Below are positions 1-6,002 of a stretch of 13,250 nt of DNA, piece by piece (positions within the stretch are counted from its first letter, which is position 1; the number at the start of each line of letters is the position of its first letter). A program made the position numbers and the translations under genes. Location: positions 1-13,250 of the forward strand of contig JAXDBV010000114.1 of the NCBI GenBank assembly GCA_034678415.1, written 5' to 3'. This DNA comes from JAXDBV01 sp034678415. GTDB taxonomy: Bacteria; Bacteroidota; Bacteroidia; Bacteroidales; VadinHA17. The notes beneath the pieces were generated by a model, which had not been told where the DNA came from, made no database searches, and was given only the letters and a program-made list of their open reading frames with translations.

Positions 1-26
1 AAAAGAGCCGGTGCATTGACCGGCTC
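1..26 (-). terminator. Rho-independent terminator of repeat copy 1
   Basis: Read on the minus strand, a hairpin at 5-26 (8-bp stem GAGCCGGT/ACCGGCTC with a 6-base loop) is followed by TTTT at the window edge. It lies 8 bases past the tRNA 3' remnant and has the same sequence as the terminators of copies 2 and 3. Confidence 0.7.
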
Positions 27-34
27 CTTAACTG

Positions 35-301
35 TGCCCAGGACAGTACTCGAATCCCGTGGTCCATGATCTGCACAGCAGATCATGGAACCACGAGGAT
101 CCCGGATTACCAAAAACCAGCCCGGAGAACTTGCTGATCTGCTCGCAATTCTGAGCTCTCCGGGACCTGCACATCCTTACGAACACTAGTCCCTGAAACT
201 AGCGCGTCTACTCACAAAAATTCCCGTTCGCCTGTGCCGAACGGCTGAATTTTCGCAGATGCCCGTTAAAGCTTCGGCTTTTACGGCACAATTCCCCCAC
301 C
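35..301 (-). pseudogene. tRNA-Leu(CAG)-like sequence split by two inserts (copy 1)
   Basis: On the minus strand the tRNA pieces are the 5' D-arm remnant (289-301), the D-loop-to-T-stem middle part with an intact CAG anticodon arm (166-211), and the T-loop-to-acceptor 3' part (35-54). A 77-bp insert (212-288) sits in the D-loop and a 111-bp insert (55-165) sits between the T-stem and T-loop. The 5' acceptor strand is not recognisable. There is one extra T-stem change at 47, and the D-stem region reads GGTGGGGG instead of GGTGGCGG. Even after removal of both inserts the acceptor stem could not pair, so it is not a standard tRNA. It may be a decayed copy or a structured non-coding RNA that borrowed tRNA parts. 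Confidence 0.75.
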
Positions 302-334
302 CCGTCGTTTCACCCTTCACAAATTCATATAAAC

Positions 335-360
335 AAAAGAGCCGGTGCATTGACCGGCTC
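335..360 (-). terminator. Rho-independent terminator of repeat copy 2
   Basis: Hairpin at 339-360 with an 8-bp GC-rich stem, followed on the minus strand by TTTTGTTT. It directly follows the 3' end of the split tRNA of copy 2. Confidence 0.75.
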
Positions 361-368
361 CTTAACTG

Positions 369-634
369 TGCCCAGGACAGGACTCGAATCCCGTGGTCCC
401 TGATCTGCACAGCAGATCATGGAACCACGAGGATCCCGGATTACCTCAAACCAGCCCGGAGAACTTGCTGATCTGCTCGCAATTCTGAGCTCTCCGGGAC
501 CTGCACATCCTTACGAACACTAGTCCCTGAAACTAGCGCGTCTACTCACGAAAATTCCCGGTCGCCTGTGCCGAACGGCTTAATTTTCGCAGATGCCGTT
601 AAAGCCTCGGCTTTTACGGCACAATTCCGCCACC
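369..634 (-). pseudogene. tRNA-Leu(CAG)-like sequence split by two inserts (copy 2)
   Basis: Same architecture as copy 1 but less decayed: D-arm remnant 622-634, D-loop insert 546-621 (76 bp), intact middle part with the CAG anticodon arm 500-545, T-arm insert 389-499 (111 bp), and T-loop plus 3' acceptor strand 369-388. The D-arm remnant GGTGGCGGAATT matches the intact gene exactly. The bases before it (ACCACGG) replace the expected GCCCAGG, leaving only about 4 of 7 possible acceptor pairs. The D insert enters between the two conserved loop Gs (G18/G19). The T insert enters between the last T-stem base and the TTCGAGT loop. Both inserts therefore hit the two loops that form the tRNA elbow. 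Confidence 0.78.
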
Positions 635-666
635 CGTGGTTTCGCCCGTCACAAATTCATATAAAC

Positions 667-692
667 AAAAGAGCCGGTACATTGACCGGCTC
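667..692 (-). terminator. Rho-independent terminator after tRNA-Leu(CAG)
   Basis: Hairpin at 671-692 (GAGCCGGT/ACCGGCTC) followed on the minus strand by TTTTGTTTAT. It lies 8 bases past the tRNA 3' end and ends the intact tRNA-Leu(GAG)-tRNA-Leu(CAG) transcript. Confidence 0.85.
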
Positions 693-700
693 CTTAACTG

Positions 701-784
701 TGCCCAGGACAGGACTCGAACCTGCACATCCTTACGAACACTAGTCCCTGAAACTAGCGCGTCTACCAATTCCGCCACCTGGGC
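701..784 (-). tRNA. tRNA-Leu (anticodon CAG)
   Basis: An 84-nt class II tRNA. The acceptor stem GCCCAGG/CCTGGGC is perfect, with discriminator A at 701. The D-arm contains GGAATTGGTAGAC. The anticodon stem CTAGT/ACTAG closes the loop TTCAGGG, giving anticodon CAG at 748-750. It has a long variable arm typical of Leu, and T-arm GCAGG-TTCGAGT-CCTGT. No CCA is encoded. It decodes CUG codons. It is the intact member of the tandem repeat, and is probably co-transcribed with the Leu(GAG) gene 84 bases upstream. Confidence 0.95.
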
Positions 785-868
785 AACTGGAAGGATCAGA
801 AAGGGATACAACAAGAAGCGGTATGTTATCTCCCCTTCCCTATACCCTTTCCCATGCTCCTTTATGCG

Positions 869-952
869 TGCCCAGGACAAGACTCGAACTTGCACACCTT
901 TGCAGGCACCAGCCCCTCAAGCTGGCGTGTCTACCAATTTCACCACCTGGGC
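869..952 (-). tRNA. tRNA-Leu (anticodon GAG)
   Basis: An 84-nt class II tRNA with acceptor stem GCCCAGG/CCTGGGC, discriminator A at 869, anticodon stem CCAGC/GCTGG around TTGAGGG (anticodon GAG at 916-918), a long variable arm, and T-arm GCAAG-TTCGAGT-CTTGT. No CCA is encoded. It decodes CUC and CUU. It shares its acceptor stem and much of its body with the Leu(CAG) tRNA downstream, suggesting an old duplication. It is the first gene of the minus-strand tRNA cluster. Confidence 0.95.
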
Positions 953-998
953 AGCCTGTCAATAAACAGCCCCGCAATATCATGAATATTCGGGACTG

Positions 999-1006
999 CA
1001 AAATTA
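999..1006 (-). promoter_or_regulatory. Possible -7 box for the tRNA-Leu cluster
   Basis: On the minus strand this reads TAATTTTG, matching the Bacteroidota -7 element TAnnTTTG. It lies about 46 bases before the first tRNA. I see no clear TTTG -33 box at the usual distance, so the call is weak. Confidence 0.35.
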
Positions 1007-1050
1007 AAAATTTTCAGATAATAATCCGCTTGTAGCATAAATATAAAAAA

Positions 1051-1071
1051 AATGCCGGTTATTCCGGCATT
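1051..1071 (-). terminator. Terminator overlapping the lipoprotein stop codon
   Basis: Stem AATGCCGG/CCGGCATT with a short loop. On the minus strand it is followed by a run of eight T. The TAA stop of the lipoprotein gene (1059-1061) sits at the edge of the loop, so the 5' arm of the hairpin is coding. The plus strand also has a T-run, so it could work in both directions, but no plus-strand gene ends here. Confidence 0.8.
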
Positions 1072-1763
1072 TTTTCTCTTATTATCTTTACCGTGCGCGG
1101 GCCTTTCGTGGATTTTATGCCGCGTTCCCTCGGAACGGCTGATTTTTTCGATGAGTAATAATCAACCGCTGCATCATAATAGTTAATGTCTGTATTGGTA
1201 AGAACCTGCGTCGTGATAAACTGATCCGCATCTTCATCCCTCAACTGGTAGTTATCATGGTTTTCTTCCCAGATATCCAGGTAATAACTGTACGGACCCA
1301 GGCCGGTAAAGACCACTATTCCGTTATTATCGGTAAATCCCTCGGCCACCATGTTCGTTTCATTGTCCCAGTCCTCTAAGGTGGGATACAACCGTACACT
1401 GGCTCCTGCAACGGCATATTCATCATAATATTCATATACCAGGACATCCAGTACATATTCCGGCAGCACACTGATATCCATGTATGCCCTGTCTACCACA
1501 TCTTCTTTGGAAAAGGCCATGAGTTCAACCGTGTAGTTACCTGAAGCATCATAGCGATGTACAGGATTGGCATCAGTAGAAATATTCCCATCGTTAAAAT
1601 CCCATAGGAAGCTCACTCCTTCATGGGATATATTGATGAATTCCATGACTTCCCCGAGGTAAATGATTTTCTCATCAACAGTGAACCCGGCATCGGGTCT
1701 GTTGATACAACCGGTCAGAAAGAGGCCGGTTATTAGGCTGAGCGCTGTAATCCTGGTTTTCAT
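1059..1763 (-). CDS. PKD-domain lipoprotein, function unknown
   Basis: A predicted secreted lipoprotein of 234 residues. I chose the start at 1763 rather than the in-frame ATG at 1790, because it gives a compact lipoprotein signal (MKTRITALSLITGLFLTGC, lipobox LTGC with Cys19) and because the likely promoter at 1799-1831 leaves almost no leader for the upstream ATG. Residues ~25-100 form a PKD fold with the hallmark WDFNDG (54-59) and a following NYTVELMAF strand. The next ~80 residues (VLVYEYYDEYAVAGASVRLYP... TDNNGIVVFTGL) look like a transthyretin/carboxypeptidase-regulatory-like beta domain. The C-terminus is basic and low in complexity. Such modules usually mediate binding at the cell surface; no catalytic motif is visible. 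The gene is a single transcription unit, divergent from thrS. Confidence 0.85.
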   Translation of the reverse strand: MKTRITALSLITGLFLTGCINRPDAGFTVDEKIIYLGEVMEFINISHEGVSFLWDFNDGNISTDANPVHRYDASGNYTVELMAFSKEDVVDRAYMDISVLPEYVLDVLVYEYYDEYAVAGASVRLYPTLEDWDNETNMVAEGFTDNNGIVVFTGLGPYSYYLDIWEENHDNYQLRDEDADQFITTQVLTNTDINYYDAAVDYYSSKKSAVPRERGIKSTKGPRTVKIIREKMPE

Positions 1764-1798
1764 AATGGCACTGTGTAATGGTTTCTGCAATAAAAATC

Positions 1799-1831
1799 CA
1801 AAATTAGTGCCAATCTTGACACTTTTACAAT
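1799..1831 (-). promoter_or_regulatory. Bacteroidota-type promoter of the PKD lipoprotein gene
   Basis: On the minus strand, ATTG (1831-1828), a 21-base spacer and TAATTTTG (1806-1799) fit the TTTG-N19-21-TAnnTTTG consensus with one mismatch. The expected transcript start is near 1795, about 30 bases before the ATG at 1763. Confidence 0.65.
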
Positions 1832-1951
1832 TAAAATCGACGGATTAATGCAATGATCTCATATTCAGTATGATATCTTATTGTTTTTTTTGATCGTCAG
1901 CAGATATAAGAAGAGTTCGCCTTTCATCCCGTGTTTTTTAACAGAAATAAT

Positions 1952-1959
1952 TATCTTTG
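1952..1959 (+). promoter_or_regulatory. Possible -7 box of the thrS operon
   Basis: TATCTTTG matches TAnnTTTG and lies 27 bases before the thrS ATG. No convincing -33 TTTG is seen. An AAAGGG ribosome binding sequence at 1973-1978 follows at good spacing. No T-box leader features (tRNA-like specifier loop, T-box bulge, terminator) are seen in the 1791-1985 gap. Confidence 0.45.
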
Positions 1960-1985
1960 CAAACCATTTTTGAAAGGGTTTAGTC

Positions 1986-3941
1986 ATGATTAACATTACT
2001 TTTCCGGACAAGAGCACCAGGGAATACCGTGATGGGGTGACCGGACTGGAGATTGCCCGCAGCATAAGCGAGGGGTTGGCACGGGAGTCACTCTCGATCT
2101 CCGTCAACGGAGAGGTATGGGATCTGTCCAGGCCTATACACCAGGATGCCACCATCCGGTTGCACACATGGGATGATACTGAAGGAAAGCACACCTTCTG
2201 GCATTCCTCAGCCCATCTCATGGCAGAAGCCATCGAAGCCCTCTTTCCCGGCACCAAATTCGGCATTGGTCCCGCTATTGAGAACGGTTTCTATTACGAT
2301 GTCGACCCCGGCAACAATACGGTGATCTCCGACAACGACCTGCCGCGGTTGGAAGAAAAGATGGCCGAGCTGGCACGGAACAACAGCCCTTATGTACGCG
2401 AAGAGATCGGCAAACGGGATGCTTTGTCCCTGTTCAGAAAACGCGGCGATGAGTACAAACAGGAGCTGATCGACGAACTGGCTGACGGAACCATCACCCT
2501 GTACAGACATGGCAATTTCACCGATCTGTGTAAAGGTCCTCACCTGCCGAACACCTCCCCCATCAAGGCTATCAAGCTGCTTAACGTGGCCGGCGCTTAC
2601 TGGCGCGGCGATGAGAAAAGAAAACAGCTTACCCGCATATACGGTATCACCTTCCCGAAACAGAAGATGCTTGACGAATACCTCGATATGCTGGAAAAAG
2701 CCAGGGAGAGGGATCACCGCAAGTTGGGCCGGGAGCTCGAGCTGTTCACCTTCTCGGCACGCGTGGGACAGGGACTGCCCCTGTGGCTGCCCAAAGGAGC
2801 ACAGCTGAGAGACAGGCTCGAAGGATTCCTGAAAAAGGTGCAGCGGGAGTATGAATACCTGCCGGTTATTACTCCTCATATCGGCTTGAAAGATTTATAT
2901 ATCACCTCGGGCCATTACGAAAAATATGGCACATATTCATTCAAGCCCATGCAAACACCCGTGGAGGGAGAGGAGTTCATGCTTAAACCCATGAACTGTC
3001 CCCATCACTGTGAGATCTATCGCAGCAAGCCCCACTCTTATAAGGACCTGCCGATACGCATGGCTGAATTCGGCACCGTGTACCGGTATGAGATGAGCGG
3101 TGAACTGCACGGACTGACACGCGTTCGGGGATTCACCCAGGACGATGCACACATCTTCTGCCGCCCCGACCAGCTGAAGGAAGAATTCATAAAGGTGATC
3201 GATATCGTATTCCTCATTTTCAAGGCACTGGATTTCAAAGATTTTGTCACACAGGTCTCCCTGCGTGACCCGGCCAACAAGGAAAAATATGTCGGATCGG
3301 ATGAGAACTGGGAAAAAGCCGAGAAAGCCATCCTAGAAGCCTGTGAAGAAAAAGGGCTGGACACCCTTGTGGTAAAGGGAGAAGCTGCCTTTTACGGGCC
3401 CAAGCTCGACTTCATGGTGAACGATGCACTGGGCCGCAAATGGCAGCTCGGCACCATACAAGTTGACTATAACCTGCCCGACAGGTTTGAACTGGAATAT
3501 ACCGGTGCCGATGATAAGAAGTACAGGCCAGTCATGATCCACCGTGCCCCCTTCGGCTCCATGGAACGTTTCGTGGCTGTGCTGCTGGAGCATACAGCCG
3601 GCAAATTCCCCCTCTGGCTCGCTCCCGAACAGGTTGTGATATTGCCTATCAGCGAAAAATATTACGATTATGCAAAAAGTATTTTGAATTTTCTAAATAA
3701 TTACGATATTCGCACGTTGGTGGATGAGAGGAACGAAAAGATAGGTAAAAAAATAAGAGACAATGAGTTAAAGAGGATCCCCTACCTGCTGATCGTGGGC
3801 GAAAAGGAAGCGGCAGCCGGTACGGTTGCAGTAAGAAAGCAGGGCGGGGACGACAGAGGTACCATGAAACTGGAAGAATTTACAGCCCTTATAAGGGAAG
3901 AAATTGACAAACAAACAGCATTTATTTACTCAAAACCATAA
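1986..3941 (+). CDS. thrS: Threonyl-tRNA synthetase
   Basis: Charges tRNA-Thr with threonine in the cytoplasm. At 651 residues it is full length for the bacterial enzyme. Domains in order: TGS domain (1-~62); editing domain with H73/H77 (HSSAH) and C182/H186 (CKGPH), the residues that hydrolyse Ser-tRNA-Thr; class II catalytic core with motif 2 around YRYEMSGELHGLTRVRGF and motif 3 around HRAPFGSMERF; C-terminal anticodon-binding domain (~545-645). Zinc ligands C338, H389 and H519 correspond to E. coli C334, H385 and H511. The ATG at 1986 has AAAGGG seven bases upstream. It is first in the thrS-infC-rpmI-rplT operon, a widely conserved order. Confidence 0.98.
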   Translation: MINITFPDKSTREYRDGVTGLEIARSISEGLARESLSISVNGEVWDLSRPIHQDATIRLHTWDDTEGKHTFWHSSAHLMAEAIEALFPGTKFGIGPAIENGFYYDVDPGNNTVISDNDLPRLEEKMAELARNNSPYVREEIGKRDALSLFRKRGDEYKQELIDELADGTITLYRHGNFTDLCKGPHLPNTSPIKAIKLLNVAGAYWRGDEKRKQLTRIYGITFPKQKMLDEYLDMLEKARERDHRKLGRELELFTFSARVGQGLPLWLPKGAQLRDRLEGFLKKVQREYEYLPVITPHIGLKDLYITSGHYEKYGTYSFKPMQTPVEGEEFMLKPMNCPHHCEIYRSKPHSYKDLPIRMAEFGTVYRYEMSGELHGLTRVRGFTQDDAHIFCRPDQLKEEFIKVIDIVFLIFKALDFKDFVTQVSLRDPANKEKYVGSDENWEKAEKAILEACEEKGLDTLVVKGEAAFYGPKLDFMVNDALGRKWQLGTIQVDYNLPDRFELEYTGADDKKYRPVMIHRAPFGSMERFVAVLLEHTAGKFPLWLAPEQVVILPISEKYYDYAKSILNFLNNYDIRTLVDERNEKIGKKIRDNELKRIPYLLIVGEKEAAAGTVAVRKQGGDDRGTMKLEEFTALIREEIDKQTAFIYSKP

Positions 3942-3962
3942 CATATCAGGGAAGGAAATTAC

Positions 3963-4520
3963 ATACAGGGCCCGAGACCACCACATAATCCCGGAAGAGA
4001 ACAAACGGGCCACCGGGTAAACAGAGAAATCAGGGCAAGATTAGTCCGCGTGGTGGGAGATAACATAGATAATCCGGGCATCTATCCTCTGGATGAAGCA
4101 CTCAGGATGGCCGATGAGCTTGAGCTCGACCTAGTGGAAATATCCCCGATGGCCGAGCCGCCCGTTTGCAGGATCATTGATTATCAGAAGTTCCTCTACC
4201 AGCAGAAAAAGAAACAGAAGGAGCTGAAAGCCAAGGCGGTGAAAATCGTCGTGAAAGAGATTAGGTTCGGCCCCAACACCGATGAGCACGATTACCAGTT
4301 CAAACTGAAGCATGCCGAGAAATTCCTGCAGGACGGCGCCAAGGTGAGAGCATTCGTGTATTTCAAGGGACGATCCATCCTGTACAAGGAAAAAGGCGAG
4401 ATTCTCCTCCTGAGACTGCTGCAGGACCTGGAAGAATTAGGCAAGGCAGAACAGCTGCCCAAGCTCGAAGGCAAAAGGATGACGGTGCTTATCACACCAA
4501 AAAACCTGCCGAAAAAATGA
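3963..4520 (+). CDS. infC: Translation initiation factor IF-3 (ATA start)
   Basis: Binds the 30S subunit, keeps it apart from 50S and checks start-codon pairing. No ATG, GTG or TTG precedes the conserved N-terminal domain: the reading frame is open back to the thrS stop, and the family segment VNREIRARLVRVVGDN begins at ~4017, before the first GTG (4050). The only candidate with a strong ribosome site is ATA at 3963, six bases after AGGGAAGGA (3948-3956), giving 185 residues. IF3 genes are known for rare start codons (AUU in E. coli) used for autoregulation, so ATA is plausible. The N-terminal domain runs to ~100 (DLVEISPMAEPPVCRIIDYQ), then a Lys-rich linker (QQKKKQKELKAK) and the C-terminal domain. 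A GTG start at 4050 would remove part of the N-domain. Confidence 0.92.
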   Translation: MQGPRPPHNPGREQTGHRVNREIRARLVRVVGDNIDNPGIYPLDEALRMADELELDLVEISPMAEPPVCRIIDYQKFLYQQKKKQKELKAKAVKIVVKEIRFGPNTDEHDYQFKLKHAEKFLQDGAKVRAFVYFKGRSILYKEKGEILLLRLLQDLEELGKAEQLPKLEGKRMTVLITPKNLPKK

Positions 4521-4544
4521 AGTTTAACTTAAAACAACAGCATA

Positions 4545-4742
4545 ATGCCAAAAGTGAAGACGAAATCCGGTGCGAAGAAAAGGTTTAACCTGACAGGAAC
4601 AGGAAAGATCAAAAGAAAACATGCCTACAAAAGCCATATACTGACAAAAAAAACCATTAAACGGAAACGGAACCTCACCAAAGCAACACTGGTGGACAAG
4701 GCCGACAAGAATAATGTGAAACTGTTGTTAGGTATTAAATAG
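4545..4742 (+). CDS. rpmI: 50S ribosomal protein L35
   Basis: A structural protein of the large ribosomal subunit. At 65 residues, very basic, with the family N-terminus MPKVKTKSGAKKRF and the KSHILTKKT segment, it is full length. It lies 24 bases after infC and 74 bases before rplT, the usual infC-rpmI-rplT arrangement in which L20 commonly feeds back on expression. Confidence 0.97.
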   Translation: MPKVKTKSGAKKRFNLTGTGKIKRKHAYKSHILTKKTIKRKRNLTKATLVDKADKNNVKLLLGIK

Positions 4743-4754
4743 ATTGTTTAACCA

Positions 4755-4801
4755 GGTGGCACAGCCCCCAAGTGCTTGCCTCCGGCATGCCGCTGACCAC
4801 C
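4755..4801 (+). promoter_or_regulatory. Hairpin in the rpmI-rplT gap, possible L20 control site
   Basis: GGTGG (4755-4759) pairs with CCACC (4797-4801), and CAGC (4762-4765) with GCTG (4792-4795), across a small internal loop. The ~26-base apical part contains the self-complementary GGCATGCC. It ends 15 bases before the rplT start and lacks a T-run, so it is not an ordinary terminator. A role in ribosomal-protein feedback on rplT is inference. Confidence 0.45.
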
Positions 4802-4816
4802 GCAAATTGTATAATC

Positions 4817-5170
4817 ATGCCACGTTCAGTTAACACCGTTGCATCCAGGCAAAGAAGGAAGAAGATTCTGAAACAAACCAAGGGATACTTCCTCGGCAGA
4901 AAAAATGTTTACACGGTTGCCAAGAATACCCTTGAAAAAGCCCTGCAGCATTCCTACAGCGGAAGGAAAATCAAGAAACGCGACTACCGTGCACTCTGGA
5001 TACAGCGTATCAACGCAGGAACCAGGGAACATGGGCTATCGTACTCCGAGTTCATTGGAAAACTCAATAAAAAAGGATTGTTGTTGAACCGTAAGGTTCT
5101 GGCCGACCTCGCAATGCATCACCCCAGGGCATTCGCAGCCGTCGTGGAAAAAGTGAAAACCGAAGGATAA
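4817..5170 (+). CDS. rplT: 50S ribosomal protein L20
   Basis: Binds 23S rRNA early in 50S assembly and in many bacteria represses its own operon. The ATG at 4817 gives 117 residues beginning MPRSVNTVASRQRRKK, the canonical L20 N-terminus. In-frame codons further upstream (from 4772) would add residues foreign to the family and would run through the hairpin. The long basic N-terminal helix (KKILKQTKGYFLGRKNVYTVAK) and the globular part (YRALWIQRINAGTREHGLSYS, LNRKVLADLAMHHP) are complete. No strong Shine-Dalgarno is visible, which is usual in Bacteroidota. It is the last gene of the operon. Confidence 0.97.
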   Translation: MPRSVNTVASRQRRKKILKQTKGYFLGRKNVYTVAKNTLEKALQHSYSGRKIKKRDYRALWIQRINAGTREHGLSYSEFIGKLNKKGLLLNRKVLADLAMHHPRAFAAVVEKVKTEG

Positions 5171-5197
5171 GGATCGTGTATACCCCACAGCATAAAG

Positions 5198-5227
5198 GCT
5201 GTCTCTGTCACCGGGACAGCTTTTTTT
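5198..5227 (+). terminator. Rho-independent terminator after rplT
   Basis: Stem GCTGTCT/GGACAGC (7 bp with one G-T pair) and a 9-base loop, followed by seven T. It lies 27 bases after the rplT stop and separates the translation operon from dapB. Confidence 0.85.
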
Positions 5228-5273
5228 ATTGTAAGAATTTAGCATATATTTATGTACGAATCATCCTACAAAT

Positions 5274-5990
5274 ATGAAACTTGCAATCATCGGCTACGGG
5301 AAAATGGGGAAGGAAATCGAAAAAATTGCACAGGAACGTCATCATGAAGTGACATGCATCATCGATATTGATAACCGGCACCAGATCTCCGGTGAGTGCC
5401 TCCGCACAGCCGAGGTGGCCATCGAGTTCACCAGCCCGGCAAGCGCCGTTGACAATATCCTCTCCTGCTTTGAAGCAGGCATCTCGGTGGTTAGCGGAAC
5501 AACGGGCTGGCTCGACAGGTACGCCGAGGTGGAAGAAGCCTGCAGGAAACATGATGTCGCATTCCTTCATGCTTCCAACTTCAACCCGGGGATGAACATC
5601 TTCTCCTGGCTGAACCGTGAGCTGGCCGCCCGAATGAACTCCTTCCCTCACTACGAGGTGGAAATCGATGAGACCCACCACGTCCAGAAGCTCGATGCAC
5701 CCAGCGGAACAGCCATCATGCTGGCCAATGAGATCATCGCGTCATTATCAAGGAAGAACCGGTGGGTGCTTGATAACGATCCTGCTGCCGGCGAGATACG
5801 CATCCGTGCATTCCGGGAAGGAACAGTACCCGGCATACATACCGTGCGTTATGAGTCAGACGCCGACATTATCGAGATCAGACACTCGGCTAAAAGCCGT
5901 AGGGGCCTTGCCATGGGTGCCATTATGGCTGCAGAATTTATCCGCGGTAAGACAGGCTGCTTCACCTTGAAGGATGTGCTGCATTTTTAA
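5274..5990 (+). CDS. dapB: 4-hydroxy-tetrahydrodipicolinate reductase
   Basis: Makes tetrahydrodipicolinate with NAD(P)H in the diaminopimelate/lysine pathway, which feeds peptidoglycan and protein synthesis. At 238 residues it is in the normal range for this phylum. It has an N-terminal Rossmann nucleotide site (GYGKMG, residues 8-13), the SGTTGW segment, and the family signature EVEIDETHHVQKLDAPSGTA with H135/H136 and K139 matching the E. coli catalytic H159 and K163. The C-terminal HSAKSRRGLAMGAIMAAEFI closes the tetramer region. The ATG at 5274 is the first Met and sits directly before the Rossmann strand. The next gene starts 12 bases after the stop, so it is probably co-transcribed with the signal peptidase genes. 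Confidence 0.97.
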   Translation: MKLAIIGYGKMGKEIEKIAQERHHEVTCIIDIDNRHQISGECLRTAEVAIEFTSPASAVDNILSCFEAGISVVSGTTGWLDRYAEVEEACRKHDVAFLHASNFNPGMNIFSWLNRELAARMNSFPHYEVEIDETHHVQKLDAPSGTAIMLANEIIASLSRKNRWVLDNDPAAGEIRIRAFREGTVPGIHTVRYESDADIIEIRHSAKSRRGLAMGAIMAAEFIRGKTGCFTLKDVLHF

Positions 5991-6002
5991 TCTATATGAA
6001 CC

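Larger units (their letters stand above)
1..784 (-). repeat. Tandem repeat of ~333-bp tRNA-Leu(CAG) units, three copies
   Basis: Three direct copies begin with the same terminator-plus-tRNA 3' sequence at 1, 335 and 667 (periods 334 and 332). Copies 1 and 2 are full length and nearly the same base for base. Copy 3 has only the terminator and an uninterrupted tRNA, after which its flank differs. The tRNA-derived block at 166-211, 500-545 and the matching part of copy 3 (anticodon arm, variable arm) looks identical in all three. Copies 1 and 2 share both inserts at the same places, so the inserts came before the duplication of those two, or spread by gene conversion. The array touches the window edge and may continue to the left. 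Confidence 0.9.

Noticed and set aside
369..634. Group I or group II introns, or archaeal-type introns, in the split tRNAs
   Set aside because: The inserts are only 76-111 bp, there are two per tRNA at elbow positions rather than in the anticodon loop, and the acceptor strand would not be restored by splicing.
1..666. CRISPR array
   Set aside because: The repeat unit is ~333 bp, contains tRNA parts and terminators, and has no short repeats with unique spacers.
186..965. Small ORFs on both strands across the tRNA array (70-109 residues)
   Set aside because: They are translations through tRNA genes, inserts and terminators, with the same peptide repeated because the DNA repeats; they have no ribosome sites or recognisable domains.
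1791..1985. T-box riboswitch before thrS
   Set aside because: The gap shows no T-box sequence, specifier hairpin or terminator/antiterminator pair; T-boxes are also not expected in this phylum.
2208..2879. 223-residue minus-strand ORF inside thrS
   Set aside because: Antisense shadow of a well-supported gene, with no recognisable family.
4772..4816. N-terminal extension of L20 from 4772
   Set aside because: The added residues do not belong to the family and lie in the hairpin region; MPRSVN at 4817 is the canonical start.
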